From positions 1 to 26,451 of the forward strand of contig JACQGD010000006.1 in the NCBI GenBank assembly GCA_016199685.1: a DNA stretch of 26,451 nucleotides, in the 5' to 3' direction. The notes under the pieces are model-generated. The model searched no databases and was not told the DNA's origin. It worked only from the letters and a program-made list of their open reading frames with translations. Positions 14,680-22,116 of the stretch are shown here, in pieces (position 1 is the first letter of the stretch; each line of letters starts with the position of its first letter). This DNA is from Candidatus Saccharimonadota bacterium. GTDB taxonomy: Bacteria; Patescibacteriota; Saccharimonadia; Saccharimonadales; Saccharimonadaceae. Position numbers and translations under genes: made by a program.

Positions 14680-15375
14680 ATGGGAATTTTTCAACGCAAG
14701 GAAGAGCCGCGCAAAAAAGCGCCAATTGACGAATCGTCAGATGGCGTGCAGCAGTTTTTCGATGGATACTTCGCTGACCTTCGTGAGCGAGGTCGTTCGC
14801 ATTTTGAAAAAGCCGTTGAAGAAAACATGCAGTCATTTAAAACCGATCTTGATGCTGCTGTTGCAAAAGCAGATACCGAACTCAAGGCGCATATCTCGCG
14901 CCGTCTCGATGATCAGATTGCTGAAAACAGCGAAATCATCACCCATGCTCAAGAGGAGGCGCTAAAATCCTTAACGGGAAGTGCGCAAGCCTTGCAGCAA
15001 CAACATAAACAAGTTACTGAGACGCTCCAGAAGAATGTTGCGGATCAGCAAGTACTTTTGAATGCTGCATTCGAAGAAAACAAAGCTGGTATCGCAGCAA
15101 TGAAAGATGCGCAGGCTCAGGCACTCCAAGCGCTCGCACAGAGTGTCCAGGGTCTTCAAGAGCAAAATATACAGCTTGCTCAGGCAATGCAGCGAAATGT
15201 CGCTGCGCAAAAAGCAGCACTCGTGGATTCGTTTCAAGAAAACATGGGGCAAATTGTCGAGCATTATTTACTCGGTGCACTGGGTGATCAGTATGACCTC
15301 AAAGCGCAACTTCCATCGATTATTAAACAGATGGAAGTCAATAAAGCGGCAATTGCGGAAGATATGAAATTATGA
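14680..15375 (+). CDS. Coiled-coil protein of the F1-like ATPase operon (possible b-like stalk)
   Basis: A 231-residue hydrophilic protein that is almost entirely predicted helix. It is rich in Gln, Ala, Lys and Glu with long heptad-like runs (about 30-200, for example 'SLTGSAQALQQQHKQVTETL' and 'QALQALAQSVQGLQEQNIQL'). It has no membrane segment, unlike an ordinary subunit b. A short separate C-terminal segment follows ('VEHYLLGALGDQYDLKAQLP'). The gene occupies the slot of atpF, directly before a delta-like gene with which it overlaps by four bases (ATGA). It is probably a peripheral stalk or linker attached to another membrane protein; this is positional inference. Confidence 0.7.
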   Translation: MGIFQRKEEPRKKAPIDESSDGVQQFFDGYFADLRERGRSHFEKAVEENMQSFKTDLDAAVAKADTELKAHISRRLDDQIAENSEIITHAQEEALKSLTGSAQALQQQHKQVTETLQKNVADQQVLLNAAFEENKAGIAAMKDAQAQALQALAQSVQGLQEQNIQLAQAMQRNVAAQKAALVDSFQENMGQIVEHYLLGALGDQYDLKAQLPSIIKQMEVNKAAIAEDMKL

Positions 15376-15893
15376 ACGAGCCGCAGCTGAAAAGTCATAC
15401 GACATTTGCGCTACCTCCGAGCGTGGTAAGTAAGATAGATATTTCACATCTTGCCACAGAACTCGAAGCACTCGATGGCGTCCTTAACGCCATGGCAATT
15501 CGTGCAAAAGCTGGTATGCAAGATCAAACCAGGCCGGTTGTATCCGAGCAGCTCACTGAGTTTTTGCGACTCAATAGCCTCAAGATTGAAGCTGATGGTC
15601 AAAGTAGAATAGCGCTTATTAAAGAGGTGCGACTCCTCAAAGAAAAAGCACCAATTATTCACATGACGTTCGCAGTTGAGGCGGATAAACAAAGTCTTCA
15701 GCAGCTCGTGCAGTGGTTGCGAACATCTATTCATCCGCAGGCGGTGGTGAGAGTAGGGCTGCAGCCCGGGCTTGTAGCTGGGGTATATCTACGTACGCCG
15801 AATCACGTTCATGACCTGAGCCTACGTGGAATGATACAAAGCAGCCGAGGGTTACTTGTCAAAGAGATCGGAGCGCTACGTGTCAGGAGCTAA
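15372..15893 (+). CDS. atpH: F1 subunit delta-like protein
   Basis: A 173-residue protein whose C-terminal 80 residues resemble the beta domain of subunit delta/OSCP. The pattern is 'IHMTFAVEADKQSLQQLVQWL', then 'AVVRVGLQPGLVAGVYLRTPNHVHDLSLRG', matching the family's 'v.pelIGGl.i...d.v.D.Slr'. The N-terminal helical domain, which binds the alpha N-terminus in ordinary F1, is shorter and diverged. The start overlaps the previous stop (ATGA), and the 3' end overlaps the alpha gene by 38 bases. Delta links F1 to the peripheral stalk. Its presence implies a stator even though no canonical b is encoded. The symbol is by similarity. Confidence 0.65.
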   Translation: MNEPQLKSHTTFALPPSVVSKIDISHLATELEALDGVLNAMAIRAKAGMQDQTRPVVSEQLTEFLRLNSLKIEADGQSRIALIKEVRLLKEKAPIIHMTFAVEADKQSLQQLVQWLRTSIHPQAVVRVGLQPGLVAGVYLRTPNHVHDLSLRGMIQSSRGLLVKEIGALRVRS

Positions 15894-17484
15894 AAACTAC
15901 GAGAAGCTTGTCGGTGCCGGCAATCCAGTCGGTGAGATTATTGGTATTGATTCATTTATGGTGAGCGTACGTGGCCTACAGCCAACGAATGTGCACGCAA
16001 CGGTACGATTCGACGACGATACGCGTGGGTACGTTCATCAGGTACTCGAAGATCATGTGGTGGTTATGAAACTCGACCCATCGCCGCTCCACATCGGTGC
16101 AGTTTGTGTGATTGAAGCGCGAGATATTATGATCCCTGTCGGTAAAAACTTTATTGGGCGCGTTGTTAACGTGTTTGGTGAACCAATCGACGGAAAAGGT
16201 GAGATTGTTGCCGATCAAGAGTGGGATGTGTTCCACTCGGCGCCAATGCTTTACGAACGTGAACTTCTCGATACGCCGGTCGAGACGGGTGTTACAATTC
16301 TCGATCTTGAGTACTCGCTTGCTCGTGGACAGCGTATGGCGATGCTTGGTGACAGCAAAGTAGGTAAAACGGCGCTTGCCGCCCAAGTGGCTATCAATCA
16401 GAAAAATACCGACATTACTGTTATCTATGTATTGATCGCCAAGCGTCAGCACGACGTCGCTGAGCTCGTCAGTAGTCTCGAGAAAAACGATGCCCTGCGA
16501 AAAGCAGTTGTTGTCGTCAGTAATTCATTCGAATCACTCATTCTCACGTATCTTGTTCCGTATGTTGGCGCTGCGCATGGTGAGTACTTCTGGCATCAAC
16601 TCAATATGGACACGCTCGTGATTTATGATGACCTTACCGCCCACGCGCAGGCGTACCGTGAAATTTCACTTATCGCCGGTGTCTCGCCGGGCCGTGATTC
16701 ATATCCTGGAGACATGTTCTATACGCACTCAAGTTTGCTTGAGCGTGGTGGAAAAACCGACTCAAATCATGCGAGCCAAACACTTATTCCGATTGTCTAC
16801 GCACCGGGCGGTGACATTACGGCCTATCTTCCGACAAACATCATGTCAAGTACTGACGGACAGTGGATTCTTGATGAAAAGATCTTTAAAGATACGATGC
16901 GTCCAGCAGTGAGTACTGCCCTGTCGGTGACGCGTGTTGGTGGTGTCGGTCAAAACAAACGCCAAAAAAGCTTTGCTGACAAGCTCAACCTAACACTCGC
17001 TGGGTATCGAACTGCCGAAGAATATGCTCACTTTGGTACCGAACTGAGTCCTGAGTCGCAGGCGAACTACGACAAAGGTAAAGTGCTCTTTAAGCTGATG
17101 AACCAAGGGATTGGTGAAATTTATAGTTTCGCTGAGCAACAGTTCATTATGAGCATTGTTCTCGGAAGTAGTCCCGAAGAGATCATCAACGTCAAATTGC
17201 TCAAGGAAAAAGTTCGTGAATATGCGGTCAAGCTCCAAGAAGACAAAGATATGGCGGGTAACTTTGATGAGCTCGAAGCGGCGCTTAAGGCTGAAGTCAC
17301 AACGATTGATGAGGTGAAAAAGGCGGCGATCGACAAGGCTGCGAAGATTGAGCTTGAGAAACGACATCAAACTGAAGAAGCGGAAAATGCAGCCGCTGCT
17401 GAAGCCACTGCGGCATCCGATGCGGCTAAAGCTGATGCCAAAAAATCAGAGCCAGTCACATCAGCCAAGGAGGAGAAAAAGTAG
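15856..17484 (+). CDS. atpA: F1-type ATPase subunit alpha
   Basis: A 542-residue alpha-type subunit. It has the P-loop G165-DSKVGKT-172 (alpha usually GDRQTGKT), 'DDLTAHAQAYREISLI' and 'PGRDSYPGDMFYTHSSLLER'. The arginine finger R360 is kept in 'VTRVGGVGQ', so it can complete the beta catalytic site. Initiation is probably at TTG 15856, 38 bases inside the delta gene, with GAGG five bases upstream; an in-frame stop at 15832 prevents a longer start. The N-terminus is about 20 residues shorter than E. coli alpha, losing the segment that normally contacts delta. The C-terminus instead has a charged, Ala/Lys/Glu-rich tail from about residue 480. It overlaps the gamma gene by one base (TAGTG). Together these features mark it as a diverged alpha of an atypical F1. 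Confidence 0.93.
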   Translation: MSKRSERYVSGAKNYEKLVGAGNPVGEIIGIDSFMVSVRGLQPTNVHATVRFDDDTRGYVHQVLEDHVVVMKLDPSPLHIGAVCVIEARDIMIPVGKNFIGRVVNVFGEPIDGKGEIVADQEWDVFHSAPMLYERELLDTPVETGVTILDLEYSLARGQRMAMLGDSKVGKTALAAQVAINQKNTDITVIYVLIAKRQHDVAELVSSLEKNDALRKAVVVVSNSFESLILTYLVPYVGAAHGEYFWHQLNMDTLVIYDDLTAHAQAYREISLIAGVSPGRDSYPGDMFYTHSSLLERGGKTDSNHASQTLIPIVYAPGGDITAYLPTNIMSSTDGQWILDEKIFKDTMRPAVSTALSVTRVGGVGQNKRQKSFADKLNLTLAGYRTAEEYAHFGTELSPESQANYDKGKVLFKLMNQGIGEIYSFAEQQFIMSIVLGSSPEEIINVKLLKEKVREYAVKLQEDKDMAGNFDELEAALKAEVTTIDEVKKAAIDKAAKIELEKRHQTEEAENAAAAEATAASDAAKADAKKSEPVTSAKEEKK

Positions 17485-18350
17485 TGCGTCGTCCGCTTGA
17501 AATCAAAGCAGAGGAAGCTTCGGTTCGTTCTGTAGTGAGCCTGACGTCGGCACTTGAGACGCTCAGTAGTATGCAGATTGCCAAGACAAAAAATAAAGTC
17601 CTTATATCGAATCAGTTTTTCGATGAAGTCTGGAATATCTATAAGCAAATTCGTGTCGATGTCTTCTTTAACTTTGGTCGTACGATTGATGAAACGCCAA
17701 TCAACAAAGAACTTCTTATTCTTATCACTGCAAAAGGCGGGCTGAGTGGTGATATCGATAATCGCCTTATCCGCAAAGTGGTCGAGCACTACGATGAAGC
17801 GAAAAATGACGTGCTGGTAATTGGTCATCACGGAGCGCTTAAACTGAAGCAGTCGCATATCGACCACACGTATTATTTCGATCTTCCTGAACATGACTAC
17901 GTCAATGTCGATCCACTTATGGACATCATTCGACAATACACTAAAAGTCGTATCTATTATCAAAACTACATTTCACTATCTCAACAAGAGATCAAGGATG
18001 TTGATCTGAGCGACGTTGTTTCAAGCAAAGGCCGTGTCGCAGACCTCTCGACGCTTGGTGATGATATGGTCACGGAAAAGACATATATCTTTGAGCCAAA
18101 CTCATATGCCGTCGCTGCCTATCTCGAAAATTCTATCTTACGTCTTACGATTTCGCAGTTTATTTACGATAGTCGTCTCGCACAAGTAGCAAGTCGGTTC
18201 AAAGCTATGTCTGCAGCAAAAGAGCGTTCCATCACCAATGCAACCGAACTCCATACCGAATACAACCGTGCAAAGCGTAGTCAGGTGGATACAAGGTTGA
18301 AAGAATCAATGGCCGGTCTCAAAAAACTACGTGCCGGAGGAGCAGAATAA
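17484..18350 (+). CDS. atpG: F1-type ATPase subunit gamma
   Basis: A 288-residue rotor-shaft subunit. The N-terminal helix ('SVVSLTSALETLSSMQIAKTKNK') and C-terminal helix ('FKAMSAAKERSITNATELHT' and 'EYNRAKRSQVDTRLKESMAGL') form the expected antiparallel coiled coil. The central Rossmann-like part contains 'LLILITAKGGLSGDIDNRL', equivalent to the family's 'DRGLCGGLN'. The GTG start overlaps the alpha stop by one base and has a strong AAGGAGGAG. Sequence divergence is greater than in alpha and beta but the fold signature is clear. It would rotate within alpha3beta3 and drive, or be driven by, whatever replaces the c-ring. Confidence 0.9.
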   Translation: MRRPLEIKAEEASVRSVVSLTSALETLSSMQIAKTKNKVLISNQFFDEVWNIYKQIRVDVFFNFGRTIDETPINKELLILITAKGGLSGDIDNRLIRKVVEHYDEAKNDVLVIGHHGALKLKQSHIDHTYYFDLPEHDYVNVDPLMDIIRQYTKSRIYYQNYISLSQQEIKDVDLSDVVSSKGRVADLSTLGDDMVTEKTYIFEPNSYAVAAYLENSILRLTISQFIYDSRLAQVASRFKAMSAAKERSITNATELHTEYNRAKRSQVDTRLKESMAGLKKLRAGGAE

Positions 18351-19801
18351 TGAGTGAAGAAACAGTCTATAAAAAAGGCGTCGTCCGCACACTAAAAGGG
18401 CTTGTTATTAAAGTCCAATTCGACGAAGATATGCCAGATCTCAATGAGATGTTATACGTTGATAATGAGAAGAAATCACCGCTGCTCGTGAGTAGTATGA
18501 CAAATGGCGACATGGTCGTATGTCTTAATATCGGTGGAGATTACAGCATTCAAAAGGGCGATACGGTGACTCGCAGTGGACATAGTCTTGAGATCCCGGT
18601 TGGAGTTGAGATGATTGGCCGTGTCTGGGACACGATGGGTCGGCCGATCGACGGTAAGCCACAACTTGATCAGGCTGTGCTCGACAAAATGATTAAACGT
18701 CCAATTTTCTCTCCTGCCTTCCAAGAAACGAGCCTCGAGAATCGCTCAGATGATGTACTCGAAACGGGTCTCAAGGTGCTCGATTTCTTCACGCCGTTTG
18801 TTAAAGGTCGCAAAATCGGTGTTGTCGGTGGAGCGGGTGTCGGTAAGACGGTCCTTACGATGGAAATTATCAATAACGTCGCCGAAGGGTCTGGCGCGAT
18901 CAGTATGTTTGCCGGTATTGGTGAGCGAATCCGCGAAGGACACGAGCTCTATAAGACGCTTGGTGATAACGATCTCCTCAAGACGACAGCCATGTTCTTT
19001 GGTCAGATGAATGAAAACCCGGTACAACGTAGTTTGATTGGACTTGCCGCTATTACGCTCGCCGAGTATTTCCGTGATGATATGAAAAAAGATGTGCTTC
19101 TGTTTGCTGACAACATGTATCGCTATATTCAGGCAAAGAACGAGGTTTCGACAATCATTGACCAGACGCCTGCTGAGGGTGGCTACCAACCAACGGTTTT
19201 CTCTGATATTAAGACCTTCCAGGATCGACTTTCGACAAATGCAAATGGTTCAATCACGGCTTTGCAGACGATCTATGTACCGGCGGACGATCTTTCGGAC
19301 CCAGCTGTCCAGATGATCCAACATGAGCTCGACAGTACAATTGTGCTCAGTCGTGCCGTTGCTGCACAAGGTATTCGTCCAGCGGTTGACATTCTGGCAT
19401 CAAAATCAAGCCTTCTGACTCCAGAAGTCGTCGGCGAGCGACATTATGACCTCGCAACTCGGGCAACGGCAATTCTGCAAAAGTATGAATCACTCAAAGG
19501 TATCATTGCCATCATCGGTGAGTCTGAGCTTTCTTCTGAAGACCGCGACGACTACAACAAAGCTAAGCAATTAATCGAATTCTTCAAGCAACGCTTCAAT
19601 GTGATGGAAAAAGTGACTGGCGTCCCAGGGGAGCATATGACCCGCGAGATGACACTAAGCGGTGTCGAAGAGATTATCGGTAAAGCTGTTGAAGAGGTGG
19701 AAGAGTCTCCTGAAAAAGCAGATGAGCCAAACCCATCTCTCGAACCTGCTGAAGCTACGGCGGATGTTTCTCAGCCAGAAGCAGAAAAGGCGAGTAACTA
19801 A
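18350..19801 (+). CDS. atpD: F1-type ATPase subunit beta (catalytic)
   Basis: A 483-residue catalytic subunit with intact active-site motifs. The P-loop is G160-GAGVGKT-167 with K166. The catalytic glutamate is E192 in 'GERIREG'. The Walker B strand is 'DVLLFADNMYRYIQA', followed by 'GGYQPT' and 'YVPADDLSDPA'. The lever motif is altered: the canonical DELSEED reads SELSSED (residues 392-398). An acidic Pro/Glu/Ala-rich tail of about 35 residues follows the last helix. The ATG overlaps the gamma stop by one base. Hydrolysis or synthesis of ATP is chemically possible; the direction cannot be decided from sequence. Confidence 0.95.
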   Translation: MSEETVYKKGVVRTLKGLVIKVQFDEDMPDLNEMLYVDNEKKSPLLVSSMTNGDMVVCLNIGGDYSIQKGDTVTRSGHSLEIPVGVEMIGRVWDTMGRPIDGKPQLDQAVLDKMIKRPIFSPAFQETSLENRSDDVLETGLKVLDFFTPFVKGRKIGVVGGAGVGKTVLTMEIINNVAEGSGAISMFAGIGERIREGHELYKTLGDNDLLKTTAMFFGQMNENPVQRSLIGLAAITLAEYFRDDMKKDVLLFADNMYRYIQAKNEVSTIIDQTPAEGGYQPTVFSDIKTFQDRLSTNANGSITALQTIYVPADDLSDPAVQMIQHELDSTIVLSRAVAAQGIRPAVDILASKSSLLTPEVVGERHYDLATRATAILQKYESLKGIIAIIGESELSSEDRDDYNKAKQLIEFFKQRFNVMEKVTGVPGEHMTREMTLSGVEEIIGKAVEEVEESPEKADEPNPSLEPAEATADVSQPEAEKASN

Positions 19802-20115
19802 TGGCTGATGAAAAGCCGCAAGTAGAAGTAGCTACTGAGCCCGAACAAGCAGCGCCAAAACATAGCGGCAAGCCGACCGTGGCGATTAAGGTCTATGCGC
19901 CGTTCAAGATCTATTATGAAGGCGAAGGCTATAGTCTGAGTGCTGTTAATGCGACTGGACCATTTGATATCTTGCCGCATCACCATAACTTTCTTTGTAT
20001 GCTTGTACCATGCAATCTAAAAATTCAAACACCTGATGGTGAAAAGATCATCAAGATTCACCGTGCGCTGATGCATGTAAAAGCTGATAGTATCACTGTG
20101 TTTGTTGACGTTTAG
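19801..20115 (+). CDS. atpC: F1 subunit epsilon-like protein without the C-terminal helices
   Basis: A 104-residue protein. Residues 1-25 are a charged low-complexity extension. The rest ('VAIKVYAPFKIYYEGEGYSL', 'NATGPFDILPHHHNFLCML', 'DGEKIIKIHRALMHVKADSITVF') is the ten-strand beta sandwich of epsilon, with the family's 'G.fgiLP.H' signature. The regulatory two-helix C-terminal domain is absent, so epsilon-type inhibition of ATP hydrolysis should be lost. The start overlaps the beta stop by one base (TAATG), and the 3' end overlaps a convergent gene by four bases. This is the last gene of the operon. Confidence 0.85.
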   Translation: MADEKPQVEVATEPEQAAPKHSGKPTVAIKVYAPFKIYYEGEGYSLSAVNATGPFDILPHHHNFLCMLVPCNLKIQTPDGEKIIKIHRALMHVKADSITVFVDV

Positions 20116-21134
20116 CCAGCGACGAAGAAATCAAATGCAAATGTTTGGTTTGCAGGAGCTGGTGCACTTGTACAAATGCTAAATCCAGCAGTATTGCGAT
20201 CGACATAATATTCAGTTTGTCCTGCTGCTGCGCCAACTGGACTTATGATCACGCGAGGCTGCGCTGCAAATGCCTGCGCAAAATTAACTCGTACGAAACA
20301 TCCTACAGCAGGGTTGCCACCAGTACTGATATTGACGGTGCCAGAAGTATCTGAGCCACTGACGGACGAAGTGCCGCCACTGCCAAGCGCTGGTCCAATT
20401 GCACCGCGGCCAGGTGCAGGACCAGTGAAGCTAACGTGATTTGGTACTTGTAGAACCGCATTGCCGCTAAGAATCAGTCGAGAGACTGTCAGCTGTGCCG
20501 CAGTAACAGGACCGCTAAGGGTGGATGTCCCAGAAACACTGAGGTCTCGCATGGTGGTATTTCCTTGAATCGCAGTATTTTGCGCGACTTGAAGGCTATT
20601 GATCTGCGCAGTTCCAAGGTTTGATGTACCCGAAATAGTCAAAGTTGGCCCTTGGATGCTCCCGCCGCTTTGAATATTTCCAGCCACATTGAGGTTGCCG
20701 CGAGTGAGGGTTTGCCCTGCGATGATTGCGTTACCCTGGATGGTCAGTGTCTGAGATGTGTTGCCGACAGTAGCATCGGTATTCGCAAGCTGTTTAAGGG
20801 TGTCTTCGGTAAGTTTCTGAGAAGATATAGTTGGCTCTGGTTCAACTTTTTGACTATTGAGATAATTAACTGCCGCGATAACACCAGCAATCACAATGAT
20901 GAGCATAAAGAAGAGGAAATAAATATTTACTTTGCGGAAGAATCGCTTGATTGGTGAGACTTTTTTCTCGTTCGGATCATCAGAGGCGCCACTATCAGCA
21001 TTTTTTAGTGCTTGCGCAGCTTGCTCTTCTTCGAGCTCCTCGGGAGTGCGACTAAGGGCATCCGCCGGTGCTTGACCGTCGTCTTTTGATGATTGACCTT
21101 CTGTGGCCGGGGTGTTTTTTTTGTCTGGCTCCAT
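20112..21134 (-). CDS. Membrane-anchored beta-helix surface protein
   Basis: A 340-residue type II membrane protein. A charged, acidic cytoplasmic tail spans residues 1-70 and a transmembrane helix 71-92. A short linker leads to a repetitive region at about 115-225 ('LTIQGNAIIAGQTLTRGNLN', 'VAGNIQSGGSIQGPTLTISG') with the 'I.G.a.i.G' rhythm of a beta-helix, similar to bactofilin or tail-fibre shafts. The C-terminal 80 residues ('CFVRVNFAQAFAAQPRVIIS', 'EYYVDRNTAGFSICT') look like a receptor-binding tip domain, perhaps H-type-lectin or fibre-knob-like (tentative). The gene converges on the ATPase operon with a four-base overlap and no clear terminator between. On its own strand TGGTACTAT (hexamer 21172-21167) is a plausible promoter; no Shine-Dalgarno is seen. 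Confidence 0.78.
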   Translation of the reverse strand: MEPDKKNTPATEGQSSKDDGQAPADALSRTPEELEEEQAAQALKNADSGASDDPNEKKVSPIKRFFRKVNIYFLFFMLIIVIAGVIAAVNYLNSQKVEPEPTISSQKLTEDTLKQLANTDATVGNTSQTLTIQGNAIIAGQTLTRGNLNVAGNIQSGGSIQGPTLTISGTSNLGTAQINSLQVAQNTAIQGNTTMRDLSVSGTSTLSGPVTAAQLTVSRLILSGNAVLQVPNHVSFTGPAPGRGAIGPALGSGGTSSVSGSDTSGTVNISTGGNPAVGCFVRVNFAQAFAAQPRVIISPVGAAAGQTEYYVDRNTAGFSICTSAPAPANQTFAFDFFVAG

Positions 21135-21196
21135 AGTTTTTTGATTTTTAGGTTATGCTTACGCGTATAGTACCATACTTGCACTGCGTGCGCTAG

Positions 21197-21225
21197 TTGT
21201 GTTTTTAAAGTTCATAGGGGATAAT
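21197..21225 (+). promoter_or_regulatory. Promoter deciding the start of the gene at 21241
   Basis: TTGTGT (21197-21202), a 17-base spacer and GATAAT (21220-21225). It places the mRNA start near 21232, so the in-frame GTG at 21199 lies inside the promoter and the ATG at 21241 is preferred. Confidence 0.45.
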
Positions 21226-21240
21226 ACCTACATAAAGCTT

Positions 21241-21981
21241 ATGCGAAATTTGAGTTTGTGGAGATATTGGTCAGCCCTGCTGCTTGTAGGTGTGATTCTT
21301 GTTGGCAGTACGGGGACTGTCTTTGCTCAAACGTCGACTTCTAATAGCTATCAAATGACAGAGTCACAGTTCGGTGTCGGGTCAAACAAAGAAAGCTGTT
21401 CTGGCCAATATTGTGCGCGGACTTCAATCGGTGACATCGCAAGTGGTAATAGCAAGAGTCCAAAGACGACCGCTGCGTTTGGTCCAGTAACGCCAGACGA
21501 ACCACTTCTCGAAGTGATTGTTGATCCTGGTGTCTCAAATCTCGGCGATCTCACAACCGAAGAGACAGCGACAAAAACCATGACGGTGCGTATTCGTAAT
21601 TACCTCAGCGAAGGGTACACGCTGCAGATTACTGGTGAACCACCAAGCTATAAGGGACACAAGTTAAAAACCAATTCGACACCGACGGCCTCAAACCCTG
21701 GAACCGAGCAATTTGGTATTAATGCAACAGCAAACACAACACCAAGCGTCGGCGCAAATCCACTCCAGGTTCCGTCAAACGAATTTAGCTTCGGTGAAGT
21801 GAATACTGCATATAGCACACCAAATCTATTCAAATACACGAGTGGAGAGGTAGTTGCTCGAAGTGAAAAAGAATCAGGGAGAACTGACTACACTATTAGT
21901 ATGGTTGTGAACATTTCGAACTCAACACCAGCTGGTCATTACAATGGCGACTTCTCGGCAGTCGTCGTTCCGATTTATTAA
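21241..21981 (+). CDS. Exported surface protein with 'QFG...FKYxSG...AGxY' C-terminal domain
   Basis: A 246-residue protein from the ATG at 21241. The signal peptide is 'LLLVGVILVGSTGTVFA' followed by Gln. The mature part has 'LLEVIVDPGVSNLGDLTTEE' with a 'VRIRNYLSEGYTLQITGEPP' strand pair, then 'GTEQFGINATANTTPSVGAN', 'NLFKYTSGEVVA', and a terminal 'TPAGHYNGDFSAVVVPIY'. The C-terminal part is clearly related to the protein at 23835-24914. The layout recalls WxL-domain wall-binding proteins of Gram-positives, although the literal WxL motif is not seen. It probably belongs with the downstream DUF916-type gene in a surface complex. Confidence 0.78.
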   Translation: MRNLSLWRYWSALLLVGVILVGSTGTVFAQTSTSNSYQMTESQFGVGSNKESCSGQYCARTSIGDIASGNSKSPKTTAAFGPVTPDEPLLEVIVDPGVSNLGDLTTEETATKTMTVRIRNYLSEGYTLQITGEPPSYKGHKLKTNSTPTASNPGTEQFGINATANTTPSVGANPLQVPSNEFSFGEVNTAYSTPNLFKYTSGEVVARSEKESGRTDYTISMVVNISNSTPAGHYNGDFSAVVVPIY

Positions 21982-22028
21982 AATAGTTATCCACAATGTT
22001 AACGATTTATTAAAAATGTTGTGGAGAA
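21971..22028. promoter_or_regulatory. DnaA-box-like sites between AT-rich 13-base direct repeats
   Basis: cgatttattaaaa occurs twice (21971-21983 and 22003-22015), 32 bases apart. A perfect DnaA-box sequence TTATCCACA lies between (21987-21995), and a one-mismatch inverted box TGTGGAGAA at 22020-22028. The two boxes also form a 7-bp stem. The set lies just upstream of the promoter of the gene at 22117. Confidence 0.5.
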
Positions 22029-22032
22029 GTCA

Positions 22033-22087
22033 TTGCGCTTCATATGATACTTATGCTAAAATGCGCCATGAACCCCCTTTCAAAGGG
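22033..22087 (+). promoter_or_regulatory. Promoter and 5'-leader hairpin of the S-layer-like gene
   Basis: TTGCGC (22033-22038), an 18-base spacer and an extended -10 TGCTAAAAT (hexamer 22057-22062). The leader holds cccttt/aaaggg (22075-22080 and 22082-22087), a small stem that may protect the mRNA. AAGGAG follows before the ATG at 22117. This is the most complete promoter/leader in the surface locus, consistent with high expression. Confidence 0.6.
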
Positions 22088-22116
22088 ATCAAATAAAACA
22101 AACAATAAGGAGAAAC

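Noticed and set aside
21199..21240. GTG start at 21199 for the surface protein
   Set aside because: It falls within the predicted promoter, and the ATG at 21241 gives a normal signal peptide.
21971..22028. Chromosomal replication origin
   Set aside because: Only two DnaA-like boxes and no dnaA, dnaN, parA or rpmH nearby; kept only as a possible DnaA-responsive control site.
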